A stretch of DNA of 64,000 nt. Origin: Liolophura sinensis (Eukaryota > Mollusca > Polyplacophora > Chitonida > Chitonidae). Under the pieces are notes generated by a model. The model did no database searches. It saw only the letters and a list, made by a program, of their open reading frames with translations, and had not been told where the DNA came from. Below, piece after piece: positions 43,001-58,000 of the stretch; positions within the stretch are counted from its first letter, which is position 1, and the number at the start of each line of letters is the position of its first letter. The DNA lies in contig NC_088305.1 of assembly GCF_032854445.1 (NCBI RefSeq), forward strand, positions 21,368,955 to 21,432,954, given 5' to 3'. Both the position numbers and the translations under genes were made by a program.

Positions 43001-46000
43001 CTTGAGATAAGGACCGTTTGATACTGTGCCTACTGCCTTGAGATAAGAACCATTTGATACTGTGCCTACTGCCTTGAGATAAGAACCATTTGATACTGTG
43101 CCTACTGCCTTGAGATAAGAACCGTTTGATACTGTGCCTACTGCCTTGAGATAAGGACCGTTTGATACTGTGCCTACTGCCTTGAGATAAGAAGCTTTTG
43201 ATACTGTGCCTACTGCCTTTAGATAAGAACCGTTTGATACTGTGCCTACTGCCTTGAGATAAGGACCATTTGATACTGTGCCTACTGCCTTGAGATAAGA
43301 ACCATTTGATACTGTGCCTACTGCTTTGAGATAAGAACCGTCTGATACTGTGCCTACTGCCTTGAGATAAGAACCGTTTGATACTGTGCCTACTGCTTTG
43401 AGATAAGAACCGTCTGATACTGTGCCTACTGCCTTGAGATAAGAAGCTTTCGATACTGTGCCGACTGCCTTGAGATAAGACCCGTTTGATGAGGCCAAGA
43501 ATTTCTCCATCATTTTGTTGTGATATGTCATTATTATAAAAGTACCAGGTATTTTTCTTTAAATGTTTTAGACTCTGTTTACTTGTATCTTGTCACCATT
43601 TATTGTTACACATATGATATATGGTCTGTTTATTTCACATATTTTTGTATCTAGTATTTGCATGTTAAAATGTCACTTAGTCCCATGTACATCACCATAT
43701 ATTGGTGTCTATGGAGGAACGGACAGTTCCTTGAACAAAAGAAATATTCATTCTGTAAATGCACCCTGTGAAAATAGGCATGTATTGTTCTATTCACTAT
43801 GAGTGCAATGGAATCCCCATATATACTGATGTATACAGCAGATAAATACAGTGTACTGCACTAAACTACAAGCGACACTGCTCCTAAAGGGCTTTACATT
43901 TCAAGCCTGAAAATAGCAGCAGGAGAAAGGACAATGTCCTGCACCAAACAGTATTTTGACATGGCCAGCTGTTTAGTACAGGACAAAACTGTCATATAAA
44001 CAACATAGTAACTTTTTATTAAAATAGGGTCGCCGGAACGTATACCAGTTATGCACCAACTTATTTCCAGGCTTTACATTATGAATGTGTTCCAATGGTT
44101 TTGCCAGCAACTTACCTTGTCTGAGCTCGATTTTCACTGATGCTGGCGTCATCATCTGCTAAGGTGAAGTTTGTGAAGGTGGTGACATCAGAGAATCTGG
44201 ACATCCTCCGTGTCTCCTCATCCATCCCATAGTAGTCTTCAAGCTCAGGCGACTCAGACACTAGACAAAAGACGGCAGGATCTTTTGCACAAGTTCTCCG
44301 ACAGTTGGGTATAAATGTAGTCGTTACAAAATCAGGACTTCACCTCCCTACCCACCATCCATCAATCGAACAAGGTGGTACCAAAAGCCTAATGCATGCT
44401 TAATTAAAAGAATTGGCAGTAACGTTCTTTAAAACAGAATACGTATAAAACAGGCATTTTGAAACTAATGTTTTTGCAATATATGTCCCCTATAGATATG
44501 AGCCATTAAAATCAGTAGCTACTGTATGTCAATGTCCAAAAAAGAAAGAACTAAGAAAGACATAACATTGGTGAAAATGGACTACACTGCAATAAATAAA
44601 ATAAAACTTCATCCACAAACTTGTCATGGTGAACATGGTGAAGCCATAAACACAGTTTCAATTCAGTACCATGTAACTGGACGAAAAGGGTAATAATTCT
44701 GTCAAAATTGGCAAACCAAATGAAAACGATCAGCAAAAGTGTTTTCTGATGGACAGACTGATGGACAGGAAGACGGACTGATGGGATATAAACCTATAGG
44801 GACTGATAAGGTTGCTAATAATATGAACAATAGCTTCACATATGTACATGTACCTCTCAGAAATGGTCACGGAGAGTTAAATCAATTCCAATAACCACAA
44901 CCACACAGGAGATTCCACCATTTACTGTAGTAAGTTCAAAGTGAAAGACTGCACCTGACCAGTGTTTATGTCCACTGTAAAACTACCATTCACAGAATCT
45001 TAAACTTGCATTAAAAACTTCTATAGATTTTTTTCAACCCAGAAAAATTTGGGTGAAACTTCGTCTTGACACAGCTTCAGTGTGTCTCCATTATTGAGAT
45101 CAAGGTGACATCACGTTTACTCTAGTTCTCTAAAGTCCAAGGTATTTTCCGTATATTCCGTAAAATATAATATATTTTCCGTTTGCCAGTAGCCAAAGCT
45201 TGAAAAGTTGATACAGTAGGCCTACTACATCATTTACAAGGCACTCTGAAACCCCTATTTAAATAGCCCAGTTGTAGATGCACACCCATTTTATTCCTGG
45301 TTCAGGTTGTAGCCTTCAGAGGGGTTGTGTTGCTGATTTTGAGGCCTATTAAATGTTTATAAAATTACACTAGGATTGTTGCACAACAAGATTCATGCTC
45401 AATTCTAAAACAAATGGAAATATATTTAAGCACCACTGAGGTTGATCTACGCATTCGACTGTCGCTGGATTTTATACTTCAGTTTTGTAACTGTGCTTTC
45501 TAAGATGAAAACAGTGCTGATCTATAGTTATCACAGATGTCAGGAAAAGCACATCAGCTACAACATGGCGATTCAATGATTTTACTATAGTTTATAAAAG
45601 AAAACAGAAGAAAACATCCCTTTTACTTGCGAGGAAGACAAAGGTGCAAAATTTAAATTCTTCAGTTGTAATAAATTCAGACAGAAAAAAAACGATGTCA
45701 TCGAATTTAATTTATTTTAAACGTTGTCTGGCGAGATACCGTCTTCTTGTTCCCATAAACCTTTGGCATCCCTAATGAATTTTACACAGACTCTGATATC
45801 TATCATTTAAAAACTGATGACTATACACTAAAATGAACAAAAAAAATGTATTTGGAGAGGTAGATGCGGTTTGAGCCGAGATAGTATGCTCCTGTCTGAC
45901 ATAAATTGTGATACTGTCATTGAATATTACACTGCTTGTCCATAAATGATACAAACCTGCCCCACAACACTTTGTGAAATGGCCCTTCGGCTACACATAG

Positions 46001-49000
46001 CTTACATCGTTGTAAAGGATCTCAAAATGACATTTTATGCAGTACTCCTGTGTTATCATATGTTGCTTCATGGAGTGAATGGGTAAAGGCTACGTCACAG
46101 CTTAGGCCGTGCAATCTGATAGCAACAAGTTTGATTGGATAAAATTCTCAAGATGGCTGCCTCGACTCACACCAGCAATCTGTGCAATACTGTCATTCTG
46201 TTCTACATTTTATTCAGTGAAAGCTTATTAAAATGATAAAGTATGATACTATCTGGAAAGTCTAAGTATCCTGCTTTGATTGAAATAGCTAGGTGCTGTC
46301 TTGTCCTTAAGGGGCCTGGCCATGGTCTAGTGGTTGTGAAAAGGTGCTTGCCTTTCACTTGCTAAGACACATGAGTTGTGGGTTCAAAACTAGCCTTGGA
46401 CAGGGAATTGGTAGATTCCCCAGCTCTCACTGCTTGTGGGGACTTCGACAGGGAATTGGTAGATTCCCCAGCTCTCACTGCTTTTGGGGCCTTGGACAGG
46501 GAATTGGTAGATTCCCCAGCTCTCACTGCTTTTGGGGCCTTGGACAGGGAATTGGTAGATTCCCCAGCTCTCACTGCTTTTGGGGCCTTGGACAGGGAAT
46601 TGGTAGATTCCCCAGCTCTCACTGCTTTTGGGGCCTTGGACAGGGAATTGGTAGATTCCCCAGCTCTCACTGCTTTTGGGGCCTTGGACAGGGAATTGGT
46701 AGATTCCCCAGCTCTCACTGCTTGTGGAGCCTTGGACAGGGAATTGGTAGATTCCCCAGTTCTCACTGTTTGTGGTGTCTTGGACAGGGAATTGGTAGAT
46801 TCCCCAGCTCTCACTGCTTGTGGGGACTTGGACAGGGAATTGGTAGATTCCCCAGTTCTCACTGCTTGTGGGGCCTTGCACAGGCAATTGGTAGATTCCC
46901 CAGTTCTCACTGCTTGTGGGGCCTTGGACAGTGAATTGGTAGATTCCCCAGCTCTCACTGCTTGTGGGGACTTGGACAGGGAATTGGTAGATTCCCCAGC
47001 TCTCACTGCTTGTGGGGCCTTGGACAGGGAATTGGTAGATTCCCCAGCTCTCACTGCTTTTGGGGCCTTGGACAGGGAATTGGTAGATTCCCCAGCTCTC
47101 ACTCCTTGTGGGGACTTGGACAGAGAATTGGTAGATTCCCCAGCTCTCACTCCTTGTGGGGACTTGGACAGAGAATTGGTAAATTCTCCAGTTCTCACTG
47201 CTTGTGGGGCCTTGGACAAGCAATTGGTAGATTCCCCAGTTCTCACTGCTTGTGGGGCCTTGGACAGGCAATTGGTAGATTCCCCAGTTCTCACTGCTTG
47301 TGGGGCCTTGGACAGGGAATTGGTAGATTCCCCAGTTCTCACTGCTTGTGGGGCCTTGGATACATGAATACGTGACAAATTCTTATAGATGACATAAAAC
47401 AACAATCCACTAAATAAATAAATAAAGGGCCAGTAAACCCTAAATCAGATTTAACCACTCATCACTTACATGTGTAAGTGGTGTCCATGCCTTGTCTCAT
47501 CAGCTCTGCCTCATGGATGTGATGTGAACTCTTCTGCAGTGCGCGGACCCATGCCTCTGCCTGGTTATCTGGGTCAATGAGCAGGGGCCAGAAGTGATTG
47601 CGGTTATCCGAGCACACACGACTGATCAGGGCATTCTGTATGGCATGGACATCCGTGGGCAGCTCCGCCAGTTTCCAGTCTTGCAGCTCTTCAACGCTGG
47701 AAAGGATGTCCTGGAGGGAGAAGTCACGGCGGAGAGTGAGCGGGGAGAAGTTGTCCTCCTCGTCAGATTCATCCGTTTCCATGGAAAAGTGGCTGGTGCT
47801 TGCCTCCTCCAGCTCTGACCGCAGCTCCACCTTGCCCAGACTTGACTCCTGGATGGACGGCCTGAAAGGGTACACGCGAACGGTGGGAGGGTGGTCTCCC
47901 TTTGCTCCGGACACTTTGCTAATGCTTGTGTTGGGCCTGGAATCCTGCCCGGCGTTATCCTCACCAGGCAATGAACTATCTGCCTCGTTTGGCTCAGATC
48001 TGACAGACCCGGCATGAGAATGGACAGACAGGCTTTCGGTCATGAAATTCTGGAGACGAACATCCAGGGATTCTCTTTCCTCAGAGAGGTTTGACGATGT
48101 TGCATTTCCGCCACTGCGACAGAACTTGATCCAGTCTTGCAACAGACCTGCCCTGGTCTTGTCATCCAGAGGACCAAAGTAGCAGACACAAGCTGCAGTG
48201 ATAAGGGCATCAGCAGGTGCTGTGTCAATGTGGGCATTGGCTTTCTTCACCTCTGACTTCCAGCCTGTGTGGTGAGACTTGATTTTGGTCATCAGCTGGT
48301 TGCACTTCTTAATCCGCTTTTCAATACCCTAGAAAACAGAAGAGGAGAATACAGATTCAAACACAGTTAGACTGCAGAAAGCACAAAAATCAGTGGTTGT
48401 GAGGCCAAGAAGAGAAAAAAGGGGGATAATTAAAGTTATTTTATGCCACATACAAATTTTTTCAACCAATCAATTTATCTCTCTTTAGTGTATTCTAAGC
48501 ACTTTGTGAGACTGCACATGTCACAGCTTGAAAGAATTTGAAATTTTCCTATCAGTTTTCAACAGGTCTGAGTAACTTCTGTCATAGCCTCAGAAAAGCT
48601 GAGGGCTTATGGCCTACTGCACACTTCAACGCTTTCTGAGGCAGCTGAAATTTTAACCTTTTTACACATTTAAACACTCTATGAGGCAAATGAAGTTTAA
48701 ACTTTTTGCACTTTATGAGGTAGCTAAATTTTTTTTAACCTATCCACATGTTTGAACACTTTATGAAACGGTTTTCGAGAAATTTTCTTCACATTACTTC
48801 AACACTTTCTGATGCAGTGAATTGCATATTTAAACACTTGCACATTTTCACAAAATAATAATGACTGCACACATATTTCATATTTGCTCATTTTAACATG
48901 GAAACTTGCAGTTGACCTTAGCAGTTTTGCCATCTATTGTTTGGATCCACAGTTACCGTAAGTGTGCACTAGATAGTACATCACAGGTGAGTATTTAGAA

Positions 49001-52000
49001 ACTTGTCAGGTATTCCAGCAAATAAATCACTTTTTGAGAGAGAAGCACACTGATGATATAGATTGAAGTATGTTTATAAAAATTTCTTTGTAATGGGAAA
49101 GCAGACTGCTTGACTGTTCAGATGACAAGGGACAACAGCTGATGAAATCTTCCAAGAAAAACACACAATATAGAAGTATTTACAGAGAGTGAGTAGACTG
49201 GGTATTAAGTGTATTTATGTATTTGATTTCACGACTATATTCAAGAATATTTCACTTATACAATGGCGGCCAGCATTATGGTGGGAGAAAACGGAGCATA
49301 GCCCTGGGGAAACCCACGACCATCCGCAGGTTGCTGCAGACCTTCCCAAGTACGTCCAGAGTGGAAGGCAGCATGAGCTGGACTTACTCTCACAGAGGCC
49401 GCATTGAGAGGCTCCTGGGTCATTGCACCTTGCAGGCGTATTAACCACCTTGGTCACAGAGGCCTGACGGGGCATTAAAGTTGAGTAGTCTTGCATCACA
49501 GGTACATACCTGGACTTGCTTCTCCATAGCTTTCAGGTTTTTGACTGCTTCCTTGTGGCTCAGTATGGACTCCTCCAGCAAGCTTTTCCTTCTTGATGCA
49601 GTCAGCCTCATCTCCCCCAAAATGGCTTGAGCCTTGTAAAACAATTACAGAATGAGGTTTTTAAAAAATGGCTTTAACACTCAAAGAAACTTAGGAAGTC
49701 TTCAAACCAATTCTTGTGGATAATCCTCAACCCAAAGGTAAATTCTAAACAACTTCAATAAACAAAAGCCACTCTTCAAAACATTTTGTTCACTTGATCA
49801 TGCTAAAAAAAAAAACCTCACCATCCTGAGGGAAACAATGGATATGGTGAAGAAAGAGGAATTATCAGCCACGACTAAGCAATTTTTGCCATGATATCTC
49901 TTAACATGGGCTAATCACATAAAGCCTGATGTAGGTATATATTCATATTTACGTACTTGACAAACAGTGCCAGTAATTTAAACAATGCATGTGATCGCCA
50001 CTAACCAGGGTTCGTGTTGCTATTCAATGGGATTTGCTAATTCCCGTTGGAGAGGCCTTGTGAACTTCATCACAAATTAAAAAAAAAGACATGCAGCCAA
50101 GATTTCAAACTTTATTATTTTAATTAATAGTTTTAAATACCATTCAACTGTGTTCAAGACCATTTGTTAAACTGAAGCCATGTTAATTCACATGGTAATA
50201 CATAGTCTGTGACCATGTTGGGATTTATTAGGCTGAGGTTGCCTCCACATGGCAGAATGGCATCAGAATGGGATCACTTAGCAACTAATAAAGGCATCAA
50301 CCTTGTCTTTACCACTGCCAACATGTTGATCGGCACATCAGAAACTTGGGCAGTATTTCCATACGACACCCCCTATTACATCTCACCTTCTCTACATTAG
50401 CCACAGCCTCTAAGAGGTTCTGTCTTAAGGGGAAGGTGCCCCTGTGGATGATAGCGTACTGGTAGACAGCATGGATGTATCTGCATATACAAGCCAGGGC
50501 AGCGCTTGACTGCTTCACCTCCTCGGGTGCGAACCGTGGGTTCCTCACATACTCCTCCAGCTTGGTGAAAATGTGCTGAGGAATGTGCTCCTTGTCGTAG
50601 AAGATCAAGTCGTTGATAAGGTTGTCCTTCAGCAGCAGGAGCTTGCCGCTGTCCCAGCTGTGTGACAAAGTAGAAATGAAATGAGATTCGTGGTTTAGGA
50701 GGGTAACTTAGGAAGAGAGGAAGAAAAAAATTAGATGTATGATAGTTTACCCAGCAGCGCCTTTTTATTATCTTTCGCTGACATGAGATCATCCTTTTAT
50801 GATTCAATTTACTTGTACTTTTTATCAGTTTGTTTCATCTGTGTTTTACACCGTAATCAAGAATATTTCACTTATACAACGGCAGACAGGTTAATGGCGA
50901 GAGGAAACCAGACACAGCCTGGGGGAAACCCATGATCATCTGCAGGCAACTGGCAGCCCCCAAGTACAGCCAAAGAGAAATCAAGCAAGCATGAGCTGGA
51001 CTTAAAGCTCACAGCGATAGCACTGGTCCCAGGCTCCTGAGCCACTGTGCTGTGTTAGCACACAGAGGCCCCAGTATAGCTGTATTCCAAGATAACCAAA
51101 TGACCAACTTGTCAAGAAGTTTGTTATCCATGACCAGGAAAAAGACAACATTACATTAGTAAAGTTGTTAAATTTTGTTTTCTATAAGATGTGCGTCTTA
51201 TCGTAATTCCTCATCCTTTTTACATATGAAAGAGCAACTTTCAGTACATGTACATGTATGTGCATGTTTTACTTGATTTTGGAGACAAAGCTACATTGGT
51301 TGGATTGGCCAATTTCAGGGCTTCACGAAAAGTATAATTTTAATAGTCTACAGAGAATGTTGGAATATGTTGGAATAAACACTTTGCAAACGCGCGAAAA
51401 GGTTGAAGAATTACAGTAATGCCAAACTCAAGGATTAGTTGTCAATGGTTGCCATGCAGGTTGCAGCAAGGGAGACAACTGCACCTTTAGCTTGCCAGGT
51501 ACCTGTCAATCAAGTGAGAGTTGCATTGCAGCCAGTGATCTCATTGGTCAATGGTTGGGCCACTGCAGAATTACAGTTGAATGGAGTCTGCCTTTTGGCT
51601 GTGCATTGTGTTGTTATTTGTACATACATGTACAAAACATGATCAACATACATGTACAAAGCATGACATAATCAACATACATGTCCAAAACATGATCAAC
51701 ATACATGTACAAAACATGATCAACATACATAGACTAACCTCAAAATTTACCTAGAGACTTACCTAAATGTAAGTATACAGAATTTCTGCTAAAGTTGCCA
51801 AATTTAAAGAAAAAATTTACATGCGACGTATAAATGTGAAATGGAAGTACACACAGTGTACAAATGAAGTGGAACAACTTTAAAAACATGCAAACAGCAG
51901 ATGCATTAAATTGTTTATAAACATACTTATCCGGTCTGTCAAAAAGCACACAGAGCGCCCCGACCACCCACTTGACAGTCGTGGGTGGTGCGCGGTAAGA

Positions 52001-55000
52001 TTTCAATTCCCCCAGGTCTGAGTTTGCCTTCCCATCCAAAGCGGCCAGGGCAAATTTGGCAGCTTCATAAGACGGTCTAGCCTGATGGTGTTACAGCAGA
52101 AATACACTAATTACAGAGCAGTCTGACACACATACACATAGCTGTACATCTCAACAATCGGCTAGAGGACTCTTTATATTGTTTGTAAATGTCCAGAACA
52201 ATTGCAATAGCTGATAATAATAATACTTTATTTTCTGAGGCAGATCAATCTTCCTTCAGTGTACACACGCACACGCACACGTACACGCACACACACACAC
52301 ACACACACACATACACATATATATATATATACACAGCATATAGTACATATAAAATACAGCTGAACTCCACATAAGATGAACCCCACATAAGATGAACCCC
52401 CATCTATGAAAGTGTACATATAAAATGGTGAGTGATACAAGTCAGCATAGTTCCATAATATAGTCTAACCTGACCCATAAATAAACATTACATGTAAATC
52501 ACAATTGTACTACTATGATTCTTCTAATTTTTAGGACAAACATTAGCAGTGCTGAGGGCAAAAAATGACATTTCTCTCTCTGCTCTGTCGGAAAAGTGAA
52601 GATATGAATATGCTGTTCATCAGATGGACTAACCACATGAGAAGAGAAAAACTGCTTATTCCTGTATCAGTTACAAGAAAATGCATAATGACTAAAAAGG
52701 GCAAATCACATGTCAAAAAAAAATAGAGGAATTAAAACAAATTAGGTACATACAGATATGTATGTATGCTTGGGGTTTAACGTCTTACATGTACTTAACA
52801 ATTTCTCAGTCATATGACTGCGAAGTCATTACATGTCTGTAAAATACATACAGATGAAGTAGTTTGGAAGCACTTGACGTATGCGTGGACAGTCTGACTG
52901 GTGGGAAAAACACGTTCTACCTCCACACTGTTTGTTACGTACTTTATCAAAGGCTGAGGAGAGCTGTTCCTTGTAGTGATTCATAGGCTTCAGCAGAGAT
53001 GCAATCTTCTCCTCCTGACTCTTACAGTCCTCCAGTTGCTGTAAGAATACATACAACAGTAGATTATGTGGCTGGTACCACATGGTGTTAACTGCTCATA
53101 TGGCGACTATCAGTTAAACAAAGGTTACAATGATTGATACTTAATTAACATTGAAAATTGTTCATTTACAGTCAGGAGAGAGTGTGTGAGAGTTCTTAGA
53201 AATAGTATTCAAAGGTTGAAATAAGTATAGTTTCAAAGTGTCACATATACGTATCACAATGTCATTCGAAAATACCTGTGTACATGTATAAATTGTGTAA
53301 TATGCCTTATTTATACACAATTAGTAGAATCTATCAGAAATCAAGACACTGGTATCTTGCTAAGATTTACAATCAGAGTGGTACTCTAACATCTGGTATA
53401 TACGGTTAAAAAAGTATTTATTGGACAAGAAAGACTCAAAACAACAAAAGTTTCTGACCAGATTGGCTGACTTATGACACTGAGTTACCAGTTGAATGGC
53501 AGTTCAAATTTAATGTTATAGCAAGACTATCTAGGTTTTCATTTGGCAAATACACAAAATCAATCAAAACACTCTGTTCCCTTTGACACTGTTCATCCTG
53601 ACAAAATTTTGTTTGACTAAACATACTGACAGCATTGGTTTTGATCTCTTAAGAAAGATTTTTTAATACACACTACTACTACAGCGTAAAACATGAAGAC
53701 AAAAATCTTAAAGATTAATCTTCCTATTAGGAGATAAACCAATAAGGTCTTCCTTTAAACATTACCATGACAAAAGTATTCTTGAAAACCCCCAAAGACA
53801 ACAGCACCATGCTATAAAATGTGTGTTTTTTTAGCACGCGTCCTTAACTAATGGACAGTGTAGCTTAGCAAAGTCATCCTGTCAAATATATGCAATTTTT
53901 AACAAGAGCTTTTAAAAGTTTACACCATGCCATAAGCAGCTATATATATTTTGTAAGTTTCGAAGTTAAGCTTAGGTCTAGTTGTCCTGAAGTGCTGAAG
54001 TCCCAGTTGTGGCCACCCACCTGTATATAGGCCTTCTTGCCTTCCTCCACCTTATCCAGCCAGTCCCAGATAGCTCCCTGGGCCTCCCTTAGCTTGGGGG
54101 TCAACTCCGACACCTCCCTCTTGTAGCCTGCTATGGTCGAGGAGGCCTGGTTCATCTTCCCAAGTAAAACCTGAAACTTCTCTATGGTGGCCTGTCCGGA
54201 CAATAATGACAGAAATGACAACAACAAGAACAAATCACCCAGAGAAATATGGATTTCTTCTCTTCGTAAAAGTTAGAGGCTGTTTACAGTCAGTTTTGTG
54301 GCATGTACTTGCCCTTTTGATTATAGTTGGAAAAACGTGGAATGCTTCAGTCGACTGAATTACAGAGTTTGAAGAGGTAACTTTCGCTAGTTACTGACAG
54401 GTATACCAGCTGTGCTGCTTCAATGAAATAATTTATTAAATGGCTTGAATTTTTCGCTCATGCAACGGTGGTCAGATTAATGGGTGGAGGCACCCAGAGC
54501 GCCCAGTAATTTGCGCCCAGGGCTAATTACTGATGAACTTTTCCAATTTAAACTACGAAAATGCCACACAAGATGCATCAAGCACTCACTGCCATCAGGG
54601 TCTCTGAAACATCTGAGGGCATCCCAGAATTCCACAAGTCCATAAAATTTCCTGTCAGAGTCCGGGTTTCAATGAACTGACTAAAACCTCAATACAAAAC
54701 GATACACTGTATCTTTATCATCACAATGACAACGAGAGACGGAAAGGATTGCAGCTGTACATGTACTAATCCCTGTAACTTGCCTGTTCTTGTTTAGCCA
54801 GGTGCACAGAGACAAGCCTGAAGATACGGGTAAACTCCATGAAGGTGAGGGGTGTGTAGAACCTGAGTGGCTCACTGTGGTGACAGTACTGTTGTTCTAC
54901 GGCAGCCTTGGCTGTCATGTGGATGTAAGCCATGGCAGCACTTGTCAGGTTGATTTGCTCCTCTTTATACACATCATTCCACGGCACTTGAATCTGTAAC

Positions 55001-58000
55001 GATGCATTTGGGTTTTTAACATTTTTAACGTTACATGTACATGTACATGTTGTCATCCGGATACCACAATTCCAAAAATCTGTTGTCCAAATAATTTTAA
55101 TTATTTAATTGAATGAAGTAAATAACCTACAATTTTGCCCCAAAAGTTGTCAAAATAAATGTTATAAATATCACAACTAATGATGAAAGCTACATTTCCC
55201 CAGAAGGATATCATCGTACCTTTCAAACAAACCTGAAAATACCTTTCTAATCCCCAATAAAACTTCCAGAATCTTAGTACTGGGCGAAATTTATCTCATT
55301 TAAAATAGGCTTAACTCTGCACTCATGAACATTTCACTGATTATTCCATGGTCAGATGATAGGTAGGTTTTGATGGTGGACAAAACCAGACACCCCAACA
55401 ACAACAAAAACAATGCCACTCGCCAGCTTCTGACCTCCAGTGACCTTGGATTTGAATCTGGTCCTCACTTGCCAATGTGGCGTTATCTAGAGCCAACACT
55501 ATTTTACAGTTCTCACTGAGAACCCCCAAATGTCTAGGCAATCTGCATTTAAGAACAAGTGCAAATTTTTTAAATTTTTAGGTGCAACATCCCACAAATG
55601 TTGATGTCGTATTGCATTCCAACCAGGAGTTGAATGAATGGCACAATATGTTATTAAACACAAATTTGACAAACAGACCGACCAACCGACTGACCCATTG
55701 ATTCAGAGACATGCTTGTTCTGGTTCAAAAAAGTAGGTCACACCAATTTAAATGGTTGTTTCACATGTGGAGTAAATTTTTTTTCAATGTCTGAGGAAGG
55801 TATAAAAATAAATCCTATAATCATCATCTGTGGAAACGTAGATTATTCCAGCTGTTTTTTTAGTTGAAGACATATTTACATAATCAAAGGAAAATCAAAA
55901 AATACATCAATATCAGACGAAATATAAAGGTAAATTTACAATTTTTTTTTTATTCCATATTTTGGATTTTTTTACGATCGGCTTGCCCGTAAAACACAAA
56001 ATAACCCTGGTTTTCTCTCAGCTACATTCAGTGGTGATTGACCTTGGAGTGGGGTGACAGACATTGTAGTACGATTGACTAACCTTGAAGTAGGGATATC
56101 TGAGCCAGCGGTTCGCCACTGTGACATAGGCTCCTCTGTCCCACTCTCTGTACACATCTACATACGCACACTGCTTCAGCAGGCCGGGACACTGCTGTAA
56201 CTTGCTGTGCAGGCCATTAAAGTCAGAGCTGAAACTGTTCCCTGCAAGTATACATACATAAGTAATTCAATAAAGATGTTCTCTGAACAAACAAAGATAG
56301 AAGAACACATGCACTGCAGGCAGTGAAATAATAACTCTTGGAAACACTTCACATCAAAATCTACATAATATTTTAATGAACACTTCTATTCAAAACCCTG
56401 GAATATAGAATATACATGTAAGTCATGTATTTTATTATGCTTCATATGATTTTTTTATTGCTGATATATTTAATGTCAATATTACAATAAACAATTTGCA
56501 ACTGCCAAAAAAAAATGCAGACCTAAGAAGATTAATGCGTCAACAATTCTGTCAGCTTTGCAGAATGCTGTCGCAAATTACCAGGGCTGCATCTGTACCA
56601 TGGCATACCTTTGTAGTTGAGGCAGACAATGACATGAAGATTCTGCCTGACTTTCTTGAGGAACCTGTCAAAGGCCTGATCAATCTTGTCCGGTCGTTTG
56701 ATCTGAACCCCCCCTGGCATCATCTGGCTGATCAGGTCCTGAAGTTCCTCTTCACTATACAGGCCAGGGCAGGTGCCTGAAATCAGCACAGGTAAATTGG
56801 TCGCAGGGTTTTGTGAGAAGTCTTTTGCACACGTGTTTGTCAAAGGTGGCTGTCATGAGAATTTCCCACTTACAAATACTTGTTGCTAGTATTTGTTTCC
56901 GGGGTTTGGCATGAGAATTTGTCATAGGTGTTTGTCATGAGTCTTTGTCAAAGGTGTATGTCTGGAGAATTTGTCACAGGTGTTTGTCAGGAGAATTTGT
57001 CAGAGGCATTTGTCATGAGTCTGTCAGAGGTGTTTGCCAAGAGAATTTGTCAGAGGTGTCAACAGGTGTTCAACGTGAGTCTTTGTCACAGATGTTTGTC
57101 AGGAGAATTTGTCACAGGTGTTTGTCTGGAGAATTTGTTACAAGTGTTTGTCGTGAGTCTTTGTCAGAGGTGTTTGTCTGGAGAATTTGTCACAGGTGTT
57201 TGTCATGAGTCTTTGTCAGAGGTGTTTTGTCTGGAGAATTTGTCACAGGTGTTTGTCAGGAGAATTTGTTACAAGGGTTTGTCATGAGTCTTTGTCACAG
57301 GTGTTTGCCAGGAGAATTCGTCACAGATGTTTGTCATGAGTCTTTGTTACAAGTGTTTATCATGAGTATTTGTCACAGGTATTTGTCATGAGTACCTGTC
57401 ACACGTGTGTGTCTTAGGTACGCCTATTTGTTTCAGGTACATGTTTATGTCACAGATAATCCTGAGTAAATGTTGTGAGTACCATGAGTATGTCATAAGT
57501 AGCATTACCATTAAATATCCTTGTACTGGATGAGGAATATGACACTTCCATAAATTTAATTTAAGAACAAAACCGGCTAGATACAATGTATTACAGTGTA
57601 CTAGCTTTTCAGAAAAGGCCATTTTGAAATCAATGTACATGATTTATGTGATAGATTGTTTGGCGAGGCTCAAGAATTTTCAATTTATTTGACATCGACC
57701 AGATTTATGGTGGAGGAAGCCAGATTTCCCAGAAGAAGAAAAAAAACACCCACTCTTGTCAGATACATGACAAACCTCCTGGTGTAAAACTGCAGTCAAA
57801 ACATAGTAAACTGGGTTCAACCATGAGACCTCACTGGTCAAAGGCCTTTTAGTCTTAGCGAGTCAGGCCATGGGGTCACGAAACAATCTCAGTCAAAATT
57901 TTAATTATCAAAGCTTGTCATTAAATTTTGTTTGTTCCTTTCTGTTTCTTCAGCTGAAATTTGTTGTACAATAACTTACCCAGAATTTACGTCAAGCAAT

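Noticed and set aside
42905-43531. 208-codon minus-strand frame with a 12-residue repeat
   Set aside because: A 36-bp minisatellite inside an intron; the surrounding exons 16 and 17 join in phase without it.
46362-47405. Long open frames on both strands (up to 347 codons)
   Set aside because: They are produced by a 48-bp tandem unit that lacks stops in several frames; composition is pure repeat and there is no splice or start context.
47594-48017. Plus-strand and alternative-frame open frames over exon 15
   Set aside because: Shadows of the 859-bp dynein exon, which has the family motifs in its own frame.
56928-57287. 119-codon plus-strand Cys-rich frame (CQRCLSGEFVTGVC repeats)
   Set aside because: Generated by the 24-27-bp minisatellite in the exon 7 intron; no signal peptide, no splice context.
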